Positions 57,325-64,000 of a DNA stretch of 64,000 nucleotides are shown here, in pieces. A program made the translations under genes and the position numbers. How positions within the stretch are numbered: the first letter of the stretch is position 1; each line of letters starts with the position of its first letter. Source of the DNA: Altererythrobacter sp. Root672 (GTDB lineage Bacteria; Pseudomonadota; Alphaproteobacteria; Sphingomonadales; Sphingomonadaceae); assembly GCF_001427865.1 (NCBI RefSeq), contig NZ_LMHH01000003.1, positions 416,359-480,358 of the forward strand, read 5' to 3'. A model generated the notes under the pieces. That model was not told the DNA's origin and did not search any database. It worked only from the letters and a program-made list of their open reading frames with translations.

Positions 57325-59106
57325 ATGTCGGAAGGAGCCTCTCGCTTGGAACAGGTGCGGCTTGGCCGGCTGACCCTGCAGCCCAGACGCCAATTGCTGG
57401 CAGACGGTGCACGCGTTCCGGTCGGGCGAAGGGCGCTCGAAGTGCTTTCAGTGCTGGTGGAGGCCAAGGGCGATCTTGTAACCAAGGACGAACTCATTGC
57501 CGCCGTTTGGCCCACTGCGGTTGTTGAGGAAAACGCCGTCCAAGCGCAGATAGTCGCTCTGCGCAAGGCGCTGGGCCCCGACGCCGGAATGCTCAAGACC
57601 GTTCGCGGCATCGGTTATCAGATCGAATTGCCCGAATGCCAGCCGGATGGCGGCCCGCCATCGCTAATTGTGTTGCCTTTCGTCGACATGAGCGTGGGGC
57701 AGGAGCAGGAATACTTCGCCGACGGCATATCCGAAGACATCATCACCGATCTCGGCGGGGTATCAGGGCTAAACGTCATCGCGCGCCACACGGCGTTCTC
57801 GCTCAAGGGGCAGGACGTGGGGATAGGCGAGGTCGTGCGGCGTTTCGCGGTTAGCCACGTGCTGGAAGGAAGTGTACGCAAAGCAGGAGACAGGGTCCGC
57901 ATAACGGCGCAGCTGATTGACGGAGCGAGCGGCCTGCATGTCTGGGCGGAACGCTACGATCGTGATCTCGTCGACATCTTCACGCTGCAGGACGAAGTGG
58001 CGCAGGCGATCGTCAAGGCGCTCGAAGTCGAGCTGCTGCCGAGCGAAAAGCATGCGATCGAGGATCGGGGAACCGACAATTTCGAAGCCTACGATCTCGT
58101 CCTGCGTGCTCGCGCATTGTTAGGACAGCACGGCCTAACGAATGTCGAGAAGGCGCTCGGCCTCGCAACGCGGGCGGTTGAGCTCGATCCGAAGTTCATG
58201 CTCGCCTATCACCAGCAGGCGGCAGCGCTCGACCATCTCGAATTCCTGTCGCCAGAAAACAGAGATGAATGTGATCGCCAGCGAAAACACTTGATCGAAC
58301 AGGCGACGGCGTTTGCTCCCAATGACGCGCTCTTGCTGCTCATGCGTTGCCGGGAGCATGTGCGAAAGGGCGAACTGGTCCTTGCCGAAACGCTGAACCA
58401 AGCGGTCCCGAAGGGCCAGGATCTGGGAATGTTCTGGGGTTGTCCGGAGTTCTTCGATTTCTACGTAGGGCGCTTCGGGCCAGTCCTGGAGTTGTTTCAG
58501 CGCAGGGTTCAACGCGATCCCATGGATCGAAACTCATCTCTGGGCTTGCATGATCTTCTCGATATCTGCGGACGGCTAGACGAAGCCGACGCAGAAGCCC
58601 GGCGAAACCGGGACTTGCCTGGTGACAGGGGACACTTCGAGTTCTCGACGTTCCTCCGGGCCAAGGGGCGGGCGACACGGGAGCAGCTGTCTGCCCAGTT
58701 TCGGATCATGCTGGAGGCCGGGGGATACGTCTCGACTGTACCCGTGAACAGGCAGCTCGAGCCGGTGCTGCACAATCCCGAAGCAGCCAAGAGGCTCGTT
58801 CGCGCGGCCCTCACCGACCCGGCTTGCCAAGACCCGCTTCGACAGCTCTGGATAGCACGCCTTGCGGCATTCTATGACGACATCGATGCCGTGCTCGCGG
58901 TGTTCCAGCGTGTCTTCGTAGACAGCGACAACATCGTCGATCTGCGCTGCGTCATGTGGCAGACGCCTTTCCGGCAAGCGCACCGCGACCTCCGATTCAA
59001 GGCCATTCTCGAGGCGCTGGGTCTTCCCGACTACTGGCGGCAAACCGGCCGGTGGGGAGATATCGTCAAGCCGCTCGGCAACGGTGATTTCGAGGTCACC
59101 GACTAA
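57325..59106 (+). CDS. Winged-helix regulator with TolB-like domain and TPR region
   Basis: 593 residues: an N-terminal OmpR/CadC-type winged helix (about 10-100: DELIAAVWPTAVVEENAVQAQIVALRKALG ... VRGIGYQIELPE), a TolB N-terminal-like domain (LIVLPFVDMSVGQEQEYFADGISEDIITDLGG, VLEGSVRKAGDRVRITAQLIDGASGLHVWAERYDRDLVDIFTLQDEVAQAI), then helical TPR-like repeats to the end. No membrane segment is evident between domains. This class is related to adenylate-cyclase-type and CadC-like regulators; the target and signal are unknown. It lies 96 nt after urcA. Confidence 0.85.
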   Translation: MSEGASRLEQVRLGRLTLQPRRQLLADGARVPVGRRALEVLSVLVEAKGDLVTKDELIAAVWPTAVVEENAVQAQIVALRKALGPDAGMLKTVRGIGYQIELPECQPDGGPPSLIVLPFVDMSVGQEQEYFADGISEDIITDLGGVSGLNVIARHTAFSLKGQDVGIGEVVRRFAVSHVLEGSVRKAGDRVRITAQLIDGASGLHVWAERYDRDLVDIFTLQDEVAQAIVKALEVELLPSEKHAIEDRGTDNFEAYDLVLRARALLGQHGLTNVEKALGLATRAVELDPKFMLAYHQQAAALDHLEFLSPENRDECDRQRKHLIEQATAFAPNDALLLLMRCREHVRKGELVLAETLNQAVPKGQDLGMFWGCPEFFDFYVGRFGPVLELFQRRVQRDPMDRNSSLGLHDLLDICGRLDEADAEARRNRDLPGDRGHFEFSTFLRAKGRATREQLSAQFRIMLEAGGYVSTVPVNRQLEPVLHNPEAAKRLVRAALTDPACQDPLRQLWIARLAAFYDDIDAVLAVFQRVFVDSDNIVDLRCVMWQTPFRQAHRDLRFKAILEALGLPDYWRQTGRWGDIVKPLGNGDFEVTD

Positions 59107-59123
59107 GCGCAAGCCCTCAGAAG

Positions 59124-60059
59124 TCACCGCGTCCCCGGCTCCCCGAGGAAAGCCAGGATCGCGCCCATCGTCGCCTCGGGCTGTTCTTCCATCAACCAGT
59201 GACCGGAATCGCGGATGCTGAGCCCGCGGACATCAGTCGCGGCGAAAGCGATCTCGTTCGCGAAACCCTCGCCGAACGACTTTTCTCCACCAATCGCGAG
59301 GATCGGCATGGCGAGCTTGCCCTCGGCGAGGAATTTCTGGTTATCGACGGCGTCCTGGCGGAAGGCCGCGAATTGCGCGAACGCGTTATGGATCGCGTTC
59401 GGACGGGAGTAGAGCGCGGCATAATGGGCACGCGTCTCTTCGTCGATGTGCTTCGGGTCGGCCGATAGTTCGTTGTAGAAGCGATCGAGGTATATCCGCT
59501 CCCGACCGGCGACGAGCCGTTCCTCGTCAGGGCCGAAGAAGTCGAAGTGCCAAGTTCGCTGGTCCTTGACCACGGTGTCCCAATTGCCAAGCCCGGGCAG
59601 CGGCGCGTCCATCACCACCCAGCGAGTGACCCGGTCGCGGTTCTGGGCGGCGAAAGCGTAGCCGACCATATTGCCGATGTCGTGCGTGACCAACGCCAGG
59701 GAACCCTCGAGCCCGAGCGCGTGGAGCACCGCCGCGATATCGCCGGCCTCGCTCTTCTTGTCGTACCCGATCTCGGGATGTGATGAGAGGCCCATTCCGC
59801 GCAGGTCCGGGACGACGACCGTGTGATCGGCGGCCAGCCGCCTTGCGAGCGGCGCCCACATGTCCCCGGTATCGCCAAACCCATGCAAGAGCACGACCAG
59901 GGGCCCATGACCGCCGATCCGCGTATGAATCGTCGCGCCGTCGACAGGAATTTCGCGTGTCTCGAAGGTCGAGGGAAATGGCTCGACCCCGGCCATCGCG
60001 GGGGTCGCGGCGAACAGACCGGCAATGAATACTGCAAACCAATGAGATTGACGGATCAT
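59124..60059 (-). CDS. Secreted epoxide-hydrolase-like alpha/beta hydrolase
   Basis: 311 residues. Signal peptide (MIRQSHWFAVFIAGLFAATPAMA). The nucleophile elbow is VTHDIGN, i.e. Asp instead of Ser, as in epoxide hydrolases and haloalkane dehalogenases; the oxyanion motif is LLHGFGDTGDMW and the base His is in DSGHWLMEEQP. Tyr residues of the cap domain (ERIYLDRFYNEL) could polarise an epoxide. It is periplasmic. The substrate is unknown. Confidence 0.82.
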   Translation of the reverse strand: MIRQSHWFAVFIAGLFAATPAMAGVEPFPSTFETREIPVDGATIHTRIGGHGPLVVLLHGFGDTGDMWAPLARRLAADHTVVVPDLRGMGLSSHPEIGYDKKSEAGDIAAVLHALGLEGSLALVTHDIGNMVGYAFAAQNRDRVTRWVVMDAPLPGLGNWDTVVKDQRTWHFDFFGPDEERLVAGRERIYLDRFYNELSADPKHIDEETRAHYAALYSRPNAIHNAFAQFAAFRQDAVDNQKFLAEGKLAMPILAIGGEKSFGEGFANEIAFAATDVRGLSIRDSGHWLMEEQPEATMGAILAFLGEPGTR

Positions 60060-60150
60060 GTGGGTCCCCCTGTCGACGGGCGTTGCCTAGCAGCTAGCCC
60101 GCTGCACGTCACCGTGCGCGACAGGTTGGTCATCTCCGCGGTCGACGTCC

Positions 60151-60190
60151 GCTTTCCACCCGAAGCGGCTATCACCGCTGGGTGGAAAGC
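60151..60190. repeat. GCTTTCCACCC hairpin repeat
   Basis: 11-nt arms (60151-60161 and 60180-60190) pair perfectly, and an inner AGCGG/CCGCT stem extends the hairpin. The GCTTTCCACCC motif resembles a common Novosphingobium/Erythrobacter intergenic repeat (recollection). It lies 3' of folD and may also serve as terminator. Confidence 0.6.
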
Positions 60191-60203
60191 GAACCGCTAA
60201 CCC

Positions 60204-61145
60204 TCAATCCCTCGAAGCGCCCTCACCGTAGATCAGCGAGCGGTCCGGCGCGTCGTGGTAGTCACGGTCGCCGTTTGGGGCCGGGGCCTTGCCGATGGCC
60301 TTGGCGGCCTGGACGGTGTTGTGCAGCAGGCAGGCGATGGTCATCGGACCGACGCCGCCGGGGACTGGAGTCACTGCCTTGGCGTGCTGGACTTCGTCGA
60401 ACTTGACGTCGCCGACCAGCTTCTCCTTGCCGTCCTCACCCATGATGCGGGTGATGCCGACGTCGATCACGACCGCGCCCGGTTTGACCCACGAACCTTT
60501 GACCAGCTCGGGCGCGCCGGCGGCGGCGACGATGATGTCGGCCTTGGCGGCGATCTCGGGCAGGTTCTCAGTGTAGATGTGAGTGACGGTGACGGTGCAC
60601 TCACGGTCGAGCAGCATCAGCGCGACGGGCTTGCCGACGATGTTGGACTTGCCGATCACCACTGCATCGAGGCCGACGAAATCGTCGATCACCGATTCAA
60701 GCAGCATCATCACGCCGAGCGGAGTGCAGGGCACCATGCCGCCAGTGCCGGTCGAAAGGCGGCCGACGTTGACCGGGTGGAACCCGTCGACGTCCTTCTC
60801 CGGAGCGATCGCGCCGAGCACGGTGCGCGTGTCGATGTGCGCCGGCAGCGGCACCTGGCAGAGGATGCCATGGACCTCGGGGTCGTGGTTGAGCTGGTCG
60901 ACTAGGGCGAGCAGCTCTTCCTGCGTGGTATCGGCGGGGAGGCGATGTTCGGACGAACGAATGCCGACCTTCTCGCAACCCTTGATCTTGCGGCGGACGT
61001 AGACCTGGCTCGCGCCATCGTCGCCCACCAGGATCACGGTCAGGCCGGGACGGGGCCCACCTGCTGCTACCAGCGCGTCGACCTCCGCCTTGGTCTGTTC
61101 GTCCAGCTTGGCCGCTACCTTACGGCCGTCGATCACCTCTGCCAT
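60204..61145 (-). CDS. folD: Bifunctional methylene-THF dehydrogenase/cyclohydrolase
   Basis: 313 residues from ATG 61145; the open frame further upstream is antisense noise over metF. PRPGLTVILVGDDGASQVYVRRKIKGCEKVGI has the catalytic Tyr/Lys; GILCQVPLPAHID, KDVDGFHPVN and VIGKSNIVGKPVALMLL are canonical. It interconverts 5,10-methylene-THF and 10-formyl-THF. It follows metF by 8 nt and with it regenerates folate after the O-demethylase. Confidence 0.95.
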   Translation of the reverse strand: MAEVIDGRKVAAKLDEQTKAEVDALVAAGGPRPGLTVILVGDDGASQVYVRRKIKGCEKVGIRSSEHRLPADTTQEELLALVDQLNHDPEVHGILCQVPLPAHIDTRTVLGAIAPEKDVDGFHPVNVGRLSTGTGGMVPCTPLGVMMLLESVIDDFVGLDAVVIGKSNIVGKPVALMLLDRECTVTVTHIYTENLPEIAAKADIIVAAAGAPELVKGSWVKPGAVVIDVGITRIMGEDGKEKLVGDVKFDEVQHAKAVTPVPGGVGPMTIACLLHNTVQAAKAIGKAPAPNGDRDYHDAPDRSLIYGEGASRD

Positions 61146-61153
61146 GCCGAGGC

Positions 61154-62026
61154 TCAGTGCTTCGCGTCGTACTGGTTGATCCACTCGGCCGACGGGGTCA
61201 GCGCACCGAACGGATAGAAGTGCAGGCGCACGCGGCCATGCTCTTCGTCGTTGAGCTTCGTGTCGAGCGAGTTGACCAGCTTGTCCGGACCGGCGCTGCC
61301 AATGAGGTTGGTCAGCGAGATGCCGTACTTCTTCATCACGCTGGCCGAGGCGCCCACGCCGCAGCGCTTGGCGAAGCCGAGCAGGCGCTTGATGCCGGCC
61401 GGGCCGGGGACGCCGAGGCGCACCGGCACGTCGATGCCGCGCTTGCGCATTTCGCCGACCCATTCGACGATCGCGTCGTCGTCAAAGGCGAACTGGGTGA
61501 CGACCAGCGGAGTCATGCCGCCGGCGCGGATCGCGGCGATCTTGCGCTCCATCCAGTCCCACAGCTGTTCGGGCGTGTTGTTCGGGTGACCTTCCGGGTG
61601 GCCGCCGATGCCGACGATCTGGATGCCGTGCTTCTGCAGCAGGCCGGTCTCGATGATCTGCAGCGAGTCCGAATAGGGGCCCTCGGCCTCGGGCGGATCG
61701 CCCGCGATGATGAAGACGCGCTTCACGCCGGCCTTGGTGGTGATGTCTTCGAGGTACTTGTCGAGCTGCGCTTCCGACAGGATGCGGCGGGCGGACAGGT
61801 GGACGATCGGTTCGAACCCGAGCTCGCGCACCAGCACGGCGGCTTCGACGCGCTGTTCGATCTCTTCACCCGGGAGGAAGGTCACGGCGATCTGGGTGCC
61901 GGGACGAATCAGGGGCGCGGCTTCGCGCAGGCCTTCGATTTCCTTGGCCGTCATTTCCAGTGAATAGCCGTCGGCCATATTGCGACGGGGCTTCTCCCAA
62001 TCGGGGTGGATTGAGGCATAGGACAT
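61154..62026 (-). CDS. metF: Methylenetetrahydrofolate reductase
   Basis: 290 residues. The MTHFR barrel shows IAVTFLPGEEIEQRVEAAVLVRELGFEPIVHLSARR, FIIAGDPPEAEGPYSDSLQ, GIGGHPEGHP and TQFAFDDDAIVEWVGEMRKRGIDVPVRLGVPGPAG. FAD-dependent; in demethylating sphingomonads it oxidises 5-methyl-THF from aryl O-demethylation to 5,10-methylene-THF. Divergent from the hydrolase and O-demethylase genes with 116 nt between starts. Confidence 0.9.
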   Translation of the reverse strand: MSYASIHPDWEKPRRNMADGYSLEMTAKEIEGLREAAPLIRPGTQIAVTFLPGEEIEQRVEAAVLVRELGFEPIVHLSARRILSEAQLDKYLEDITTKAGVKRVFIIAGDPPEAEGPYSDSLQIIETGLLQKHGIQIVGIGGHPEGHPNNTPEQLWDWMERKIAAIRAGGMTPLVVTQFAFDDDAIVEWVGEMRKRGIDVPVRLGVPGPAGIKRLLGFAKRCGVGASASVMKKYGISLTNLIGSAGPDKLVNSLDTKLNDEEHGRVRLHFYPFGALTPSAEWINQYDAKH

Positions 62027-62142
62027 CGATTCAGCTCCTCTCGTGTGCGCGGCGGCGCCATAAGCGTTTCCCGCGCGATGACAAAGCCCCTAGCGCGACT
62101 GATTGTTTTCGGATAGACGAAATTTTCACACCTGCGAACAAC

Positions 62143-62847
62143 ATGACGAGAGCGATGCTGCTGTTCCTCCCCGGGCTGATTTGCGATGCGCGCACCTTTG
62201 CGCCTCAAATCGCTGCGTTTCCTGGGTCGAAGGCTATCAACAGCTATGGCCTCGCCAACTCGCTTCCGGAGATGGCGCAGATCGCGCTCGACGAGGCGCC
62301 CGAGCGATTCGACCTGTTCGGCCATTCGATGGGCGGGCGAGTCGCGCTCGAGGTGTTCCGTCTCGCGCCGCACCGGGTCCGTCGCCTCGCCATTTCGAGC
62401 ACTGGCGTTCACTCGCTGCGCCCGACCGAACCGGCCAACCGCCACGCCCTTCAGGCGCTCGGTCACGAACAGGGCTTCGAAAAGCTGGTCGACACCTGGC
62501 TTCCGCCAATGGTTGCCGACGTGAACCGCGACAAGCCCGGGCTCTACGCCCCGATGCGGCAGATGTGCCTCAGCATGGGCCAGGACGTTTTCGACGCCCA
62601 GATCAACGCGCTGCTGACCCGGCCGGAGCAGGAAAGCCTGCTCGCCGAGGTCGCTTGTCCGACGCTGGTCATGACCGGCGAACTCGACGGCTGGAGCCCG
62701 CCGCCGCAGCACGAAGCAATCGCCGACCGAATCGCCGATTCAACACTGGTAATCGTAGAAGGTGCGGGGCACATGCTGCCCCTCGAGGCGCCCGACGCGG
62801 TCAACCAAGCCATCGCCGCCTGGCTCAATGAGCCGGCGAACGACTGA
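62143..62847 (+). CDS. Alpha/beta hydrolase
   Basis: 234 residues from ATG 62143 (ATG 62155 is an alternative). GHSMGGRVALEVF is the Ser nucleophile elbow, GELDGWSPP holds the Asp, and EGAGHMLPLEAP the His. No signal peptide. It is 38 nt before the O-demethylase gene and likely co-transcribed. It could be an esterase opening an aromatic ester or simply a general hydrolase; the substrate is unknown. Confidence 0.82.
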   Translation: MTRAMLLFLPGLICDARTFAPQIAAFPGSKAINSYGLANSLPEMAQIALDEAPERFDLFGHSMGGRVALEVFRLAPHRVRRLAISSTGVHSLRPTEPANRHALQALGHEQGFEKLVDTWLPPMVADVNRDKPGLYAPMRQMCLSMGQDVFDAQINALLTRPEQESLLAEVACPTLVMTGELDGWSPPPQHEAIADRIADSTLVIVEGAGHMLPLEAPDAVNQAIAAWLNEPAND

Positions 62848-62885
62848 ACCCCTACCCGTCAACCCGCCTTTAGGAGAGGCATAGA

Positions 62886-64000
62886 ATGACTGAACAAACG
62901 CTGCAGCAGAAGCTGGACCAGGCAGGCGACGTCGTCGACTTCCTGCGCAACCAGCAAGTCGGCCCGAACGTCTATCCGGGCGTGCCGGCAGAATACTCCA
63001 ACTGGCGCAACGAACAGCGCGCCTGGGCGAAGAGCGCCGTGCTCTTCAACCAGTCCTACCACATGGTCGAGCTCTACGTCCGTGGTCCGGACGCCTATGC
63101 GCTGCTCGAATACACCGCGATCAACAGCTTCAAGAACTTCGCCGTCAACAAAGCGAAGCAGTACGTTCCGGTGACCCCGGACGGCTACGTGATCGGCGAC
63201 GTGATCCTGTTCTACCTGGCCGAGAACGAGTTCTCGCTGGTTGGCCGCGCTCCGGCGATCGAGTGGGTCGAATTCCACGCTCAGTATCCGAAGGCGGATG
63301 GCAGCAAGTGGAACGTGACCATCGAGCGTGACGAGCGTACCGCTCTGCGCACCGACGGCAAGCGCAAGAACTATCGCTTCCAGCTCCAGGGCCCGAACGC
63401 GATGAAGATCCTCAGCCAGGCGATGGGCCAGACCGCGCCGGACCTGAAGTTCTTCAACATGGCTCACGTCGACATCAACGGTAAGGACGTCATCGCCCTC
63501 CGTCACGGCATGGCCGGTCAGCCGGGCTACGAGTTGTTCGGTCCGTGGGAAGACTACGCCGCGGTTCACGCTGCGCTGGTCGAAGCCGGCAAGAACGACG
63601 GCCTGACCCTGGTCGGCGGCCGTGCCTACTCGTCGAACACGCTGGAATCCGGCTGGCTGCCTTCGCCGCTGCCCGCGTTCTACACCGGCGACAGCCAGAT
63701 GATGAAGGACTACCGCGCCTGGGCTTCGGGCAAGTCCTACGCTGGCGTTTGCTCGATCGGCGGTTCGTACGTTCCCGACAGCATCGAGGGCTACTACCTC
63801 ACGCCGTGGGACATCGGTTACGGCCACATCGTCAAGTTCGACCATGACTTCGTCGGCCGCGAGGCTCTCGAGCGCATGGCCAACGAGACCCACAAGACCA
63901 AGGTTACCCTGGCTCTCAACACCGAAGACGTGATGGCCGCCATCTCGTCGAACTTCACCACGGGCGACCGTGCGAAGTACTTCGAGTTCCCGAGCGCCGT
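62886..64000 (+). CDS. LigM/DesA-type THF-dependent aryl O-demethylase, 3' end missing
   Basis: 371 codons are visible; the gene runs off the right edge (family length about 470). AGGAGAGG precedes ATG 62886. It is a GcvT-like aminomethyltransferase-family protein. YSNWRNEQRAWAKSAVLFNQ, YHMVELYVRG (His59), KAKQYVPVTPDGYVIGD, LVGRAPA (Arg121), LRHGMAGQPGYELFGP, GRAYSSNTLESGW (Tyr248) and VKFDHDFVGREAL follow LigM closely, one residue offset from LigM His60, Arg122 and Tyr247 as I recall them. It moves the methyl of vanillate or syringate (or 3-O-methylgallate) to THF. Vanillate (LigM) and syringate (DesA) specificity cannot be separated here. Confidence 0.88.
   Translation, partial: MTEQTLQQKLDQAGDVVDFLRNQQVGPNVYPGVPAEYSNWRNEQRAWAKSAVLFNQSYHMVELYVRGPDAYALLEYTAINSFKNFAVNKAKQYVPVTPDGYVIGDVILFYLAENEFSLVGRAPAIEWVEFHAQYPKADGSKWNVTIERDERTALRTDGKRKNYRFQLQGPNAMKILSQAMGQTAPDLKFFNMAHVDINGKDVIALRHGMAGQPGYELFGPWEDYAAVHAALVEAGKNDGLTLVGGRAYSSNTLESGWLPSPLPAFYTGDSQMMKDYRAWASGKSYAGVCSIGGSYVPDSIEGYYLTPWDIGYGHIVKFDHDFVGREALERMANETHKTKVTLALNTEDVMAAISSNFTTGDRAKYFEFPSA

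Noticed and set aside
61146-61463. Upstream extension of the folD frame
   Set aside because: Arg-rich translation over metF; FolD begins at ATG 61145.
62859-63893. 344-codon minus-strand frame opposite the O-demethylase
   Set aside because: Val/Asp/His/Arg-rich shadow without a domain; the plus strand matches LigM/DesA throughout.

Overview
The window looks like a chromosomal segment of a GC-rich alphaproteobacterium of the order Sphingomonadales, most like Novosphingobium or a close relative. This rests on the gene neighbourhoods (NDUFA12-DUF2155-aat, tRNA-Trp-secE-nusG-rplK-rplA, hflK-hflC-degP, DUF1674 beside rsmB), an UrcA-family gene, lignin-type aromatic enzymes (LigW-like and LigM/DesA-like) and short palindromic repeats of the kind found in sphingomonads. 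The assignment is inference from gene content; no search was run.

Region 1 (1-14.2 kb) is the most distinctive. After a partial secreted protein and a PilZ protein comes a seven-gene minus-strand run: a benzoylformate-decarboxylase-type ThDP enzyme, an MFS transporter, a NAD(P)-binding NmrA/QorB-like reductase, a LigW-type 5-carboxyvanillate decarboxylase, a vanillyl-alcohol-oxidase-type flavoenzyme, an aldehyde dehydrogenase and a second MFS transporter. Diverging from it are two tandem SnoaL/NTF2-like enzymes, an SDR dehydrogenase, a small periplasmic protein and a GST. Together these read as a phenolic/lignin-derived aromatic catabolic island. The oxidase, ThDP decarboxylase and aldehyde dehydrogenase could form a mandelate-like route (4-hydroxymandelate type to aroylformate to aldehyde to acid). 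No regulator and no ring-cleavage enzyme lie in it.

Region 2 (14.2-31.6 kb) mixes a large arylsulfatase, MsrB, a class A penicillin-binding protein, the envelope protease set DegP/HflC/HflK, the Fe-S carrier Mrp, an orphan Moco-hydroxylase-like subunit with a Tat signal, ferrochelatase, a membrane GGDEF-EAL protein, a lipoprotein cytochrome c and a limonene-epoxide-hydrolase-like protein. Region 3 (31.6-47.3 kb) is mostly housekeeping: SDHAF4-like protein, RsmB, MsrA, N-carbamoylputrescine amidase, FolK, tRNA-Lys, FKBP, a Crp/Fnr regulator, a TonB-like protein, mannose-1-phosphate guanylyltransferase, a PHA-granule-type protein/XpaC/TelA operon, a fatty acyl-AMP ligase, RecX, DUF192, NDUFA12, DUF2155, Aat and tRNA-Trp.

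Region 4 (47.3-60.1 kb) begins with secE-nusG, is interrupted by a ParE/RelE-type toxin-antitoxin pair, continues with rplK-rplA and a clear terminator, and then becomes accessory: a sulfotransferase with a C-terminal membrane part, a CinA-type domain protein, an exo/endonuclease/phosphatase lipoprotein, CorA, GNAT, a ChaN-like protein, UrcA, a winged-helix/TolB-like/TPR regulator and an epoxide-hydrolase-like protein. Region 5 (60.2-64 kb) carries folD and metF divergent from an alpha/beta hydrolase and a LigM/DesA-type tetrahydrofolate-dependent aryl O-demethylase that runs off the right end. These make a coherent module for removing aromatic methoxyl groups and recycling the one-carbon unit, complementing region 1.

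Palindromic repeats occur at 2607, 4306, 11525, 19389, 42369 and 60151. No CRISPR array, intact insertion sequence or prophage was seen. Starts were adjusted by family alignment and ribosome binding sites; several genes appear to start at TTG, GTG or CTG.
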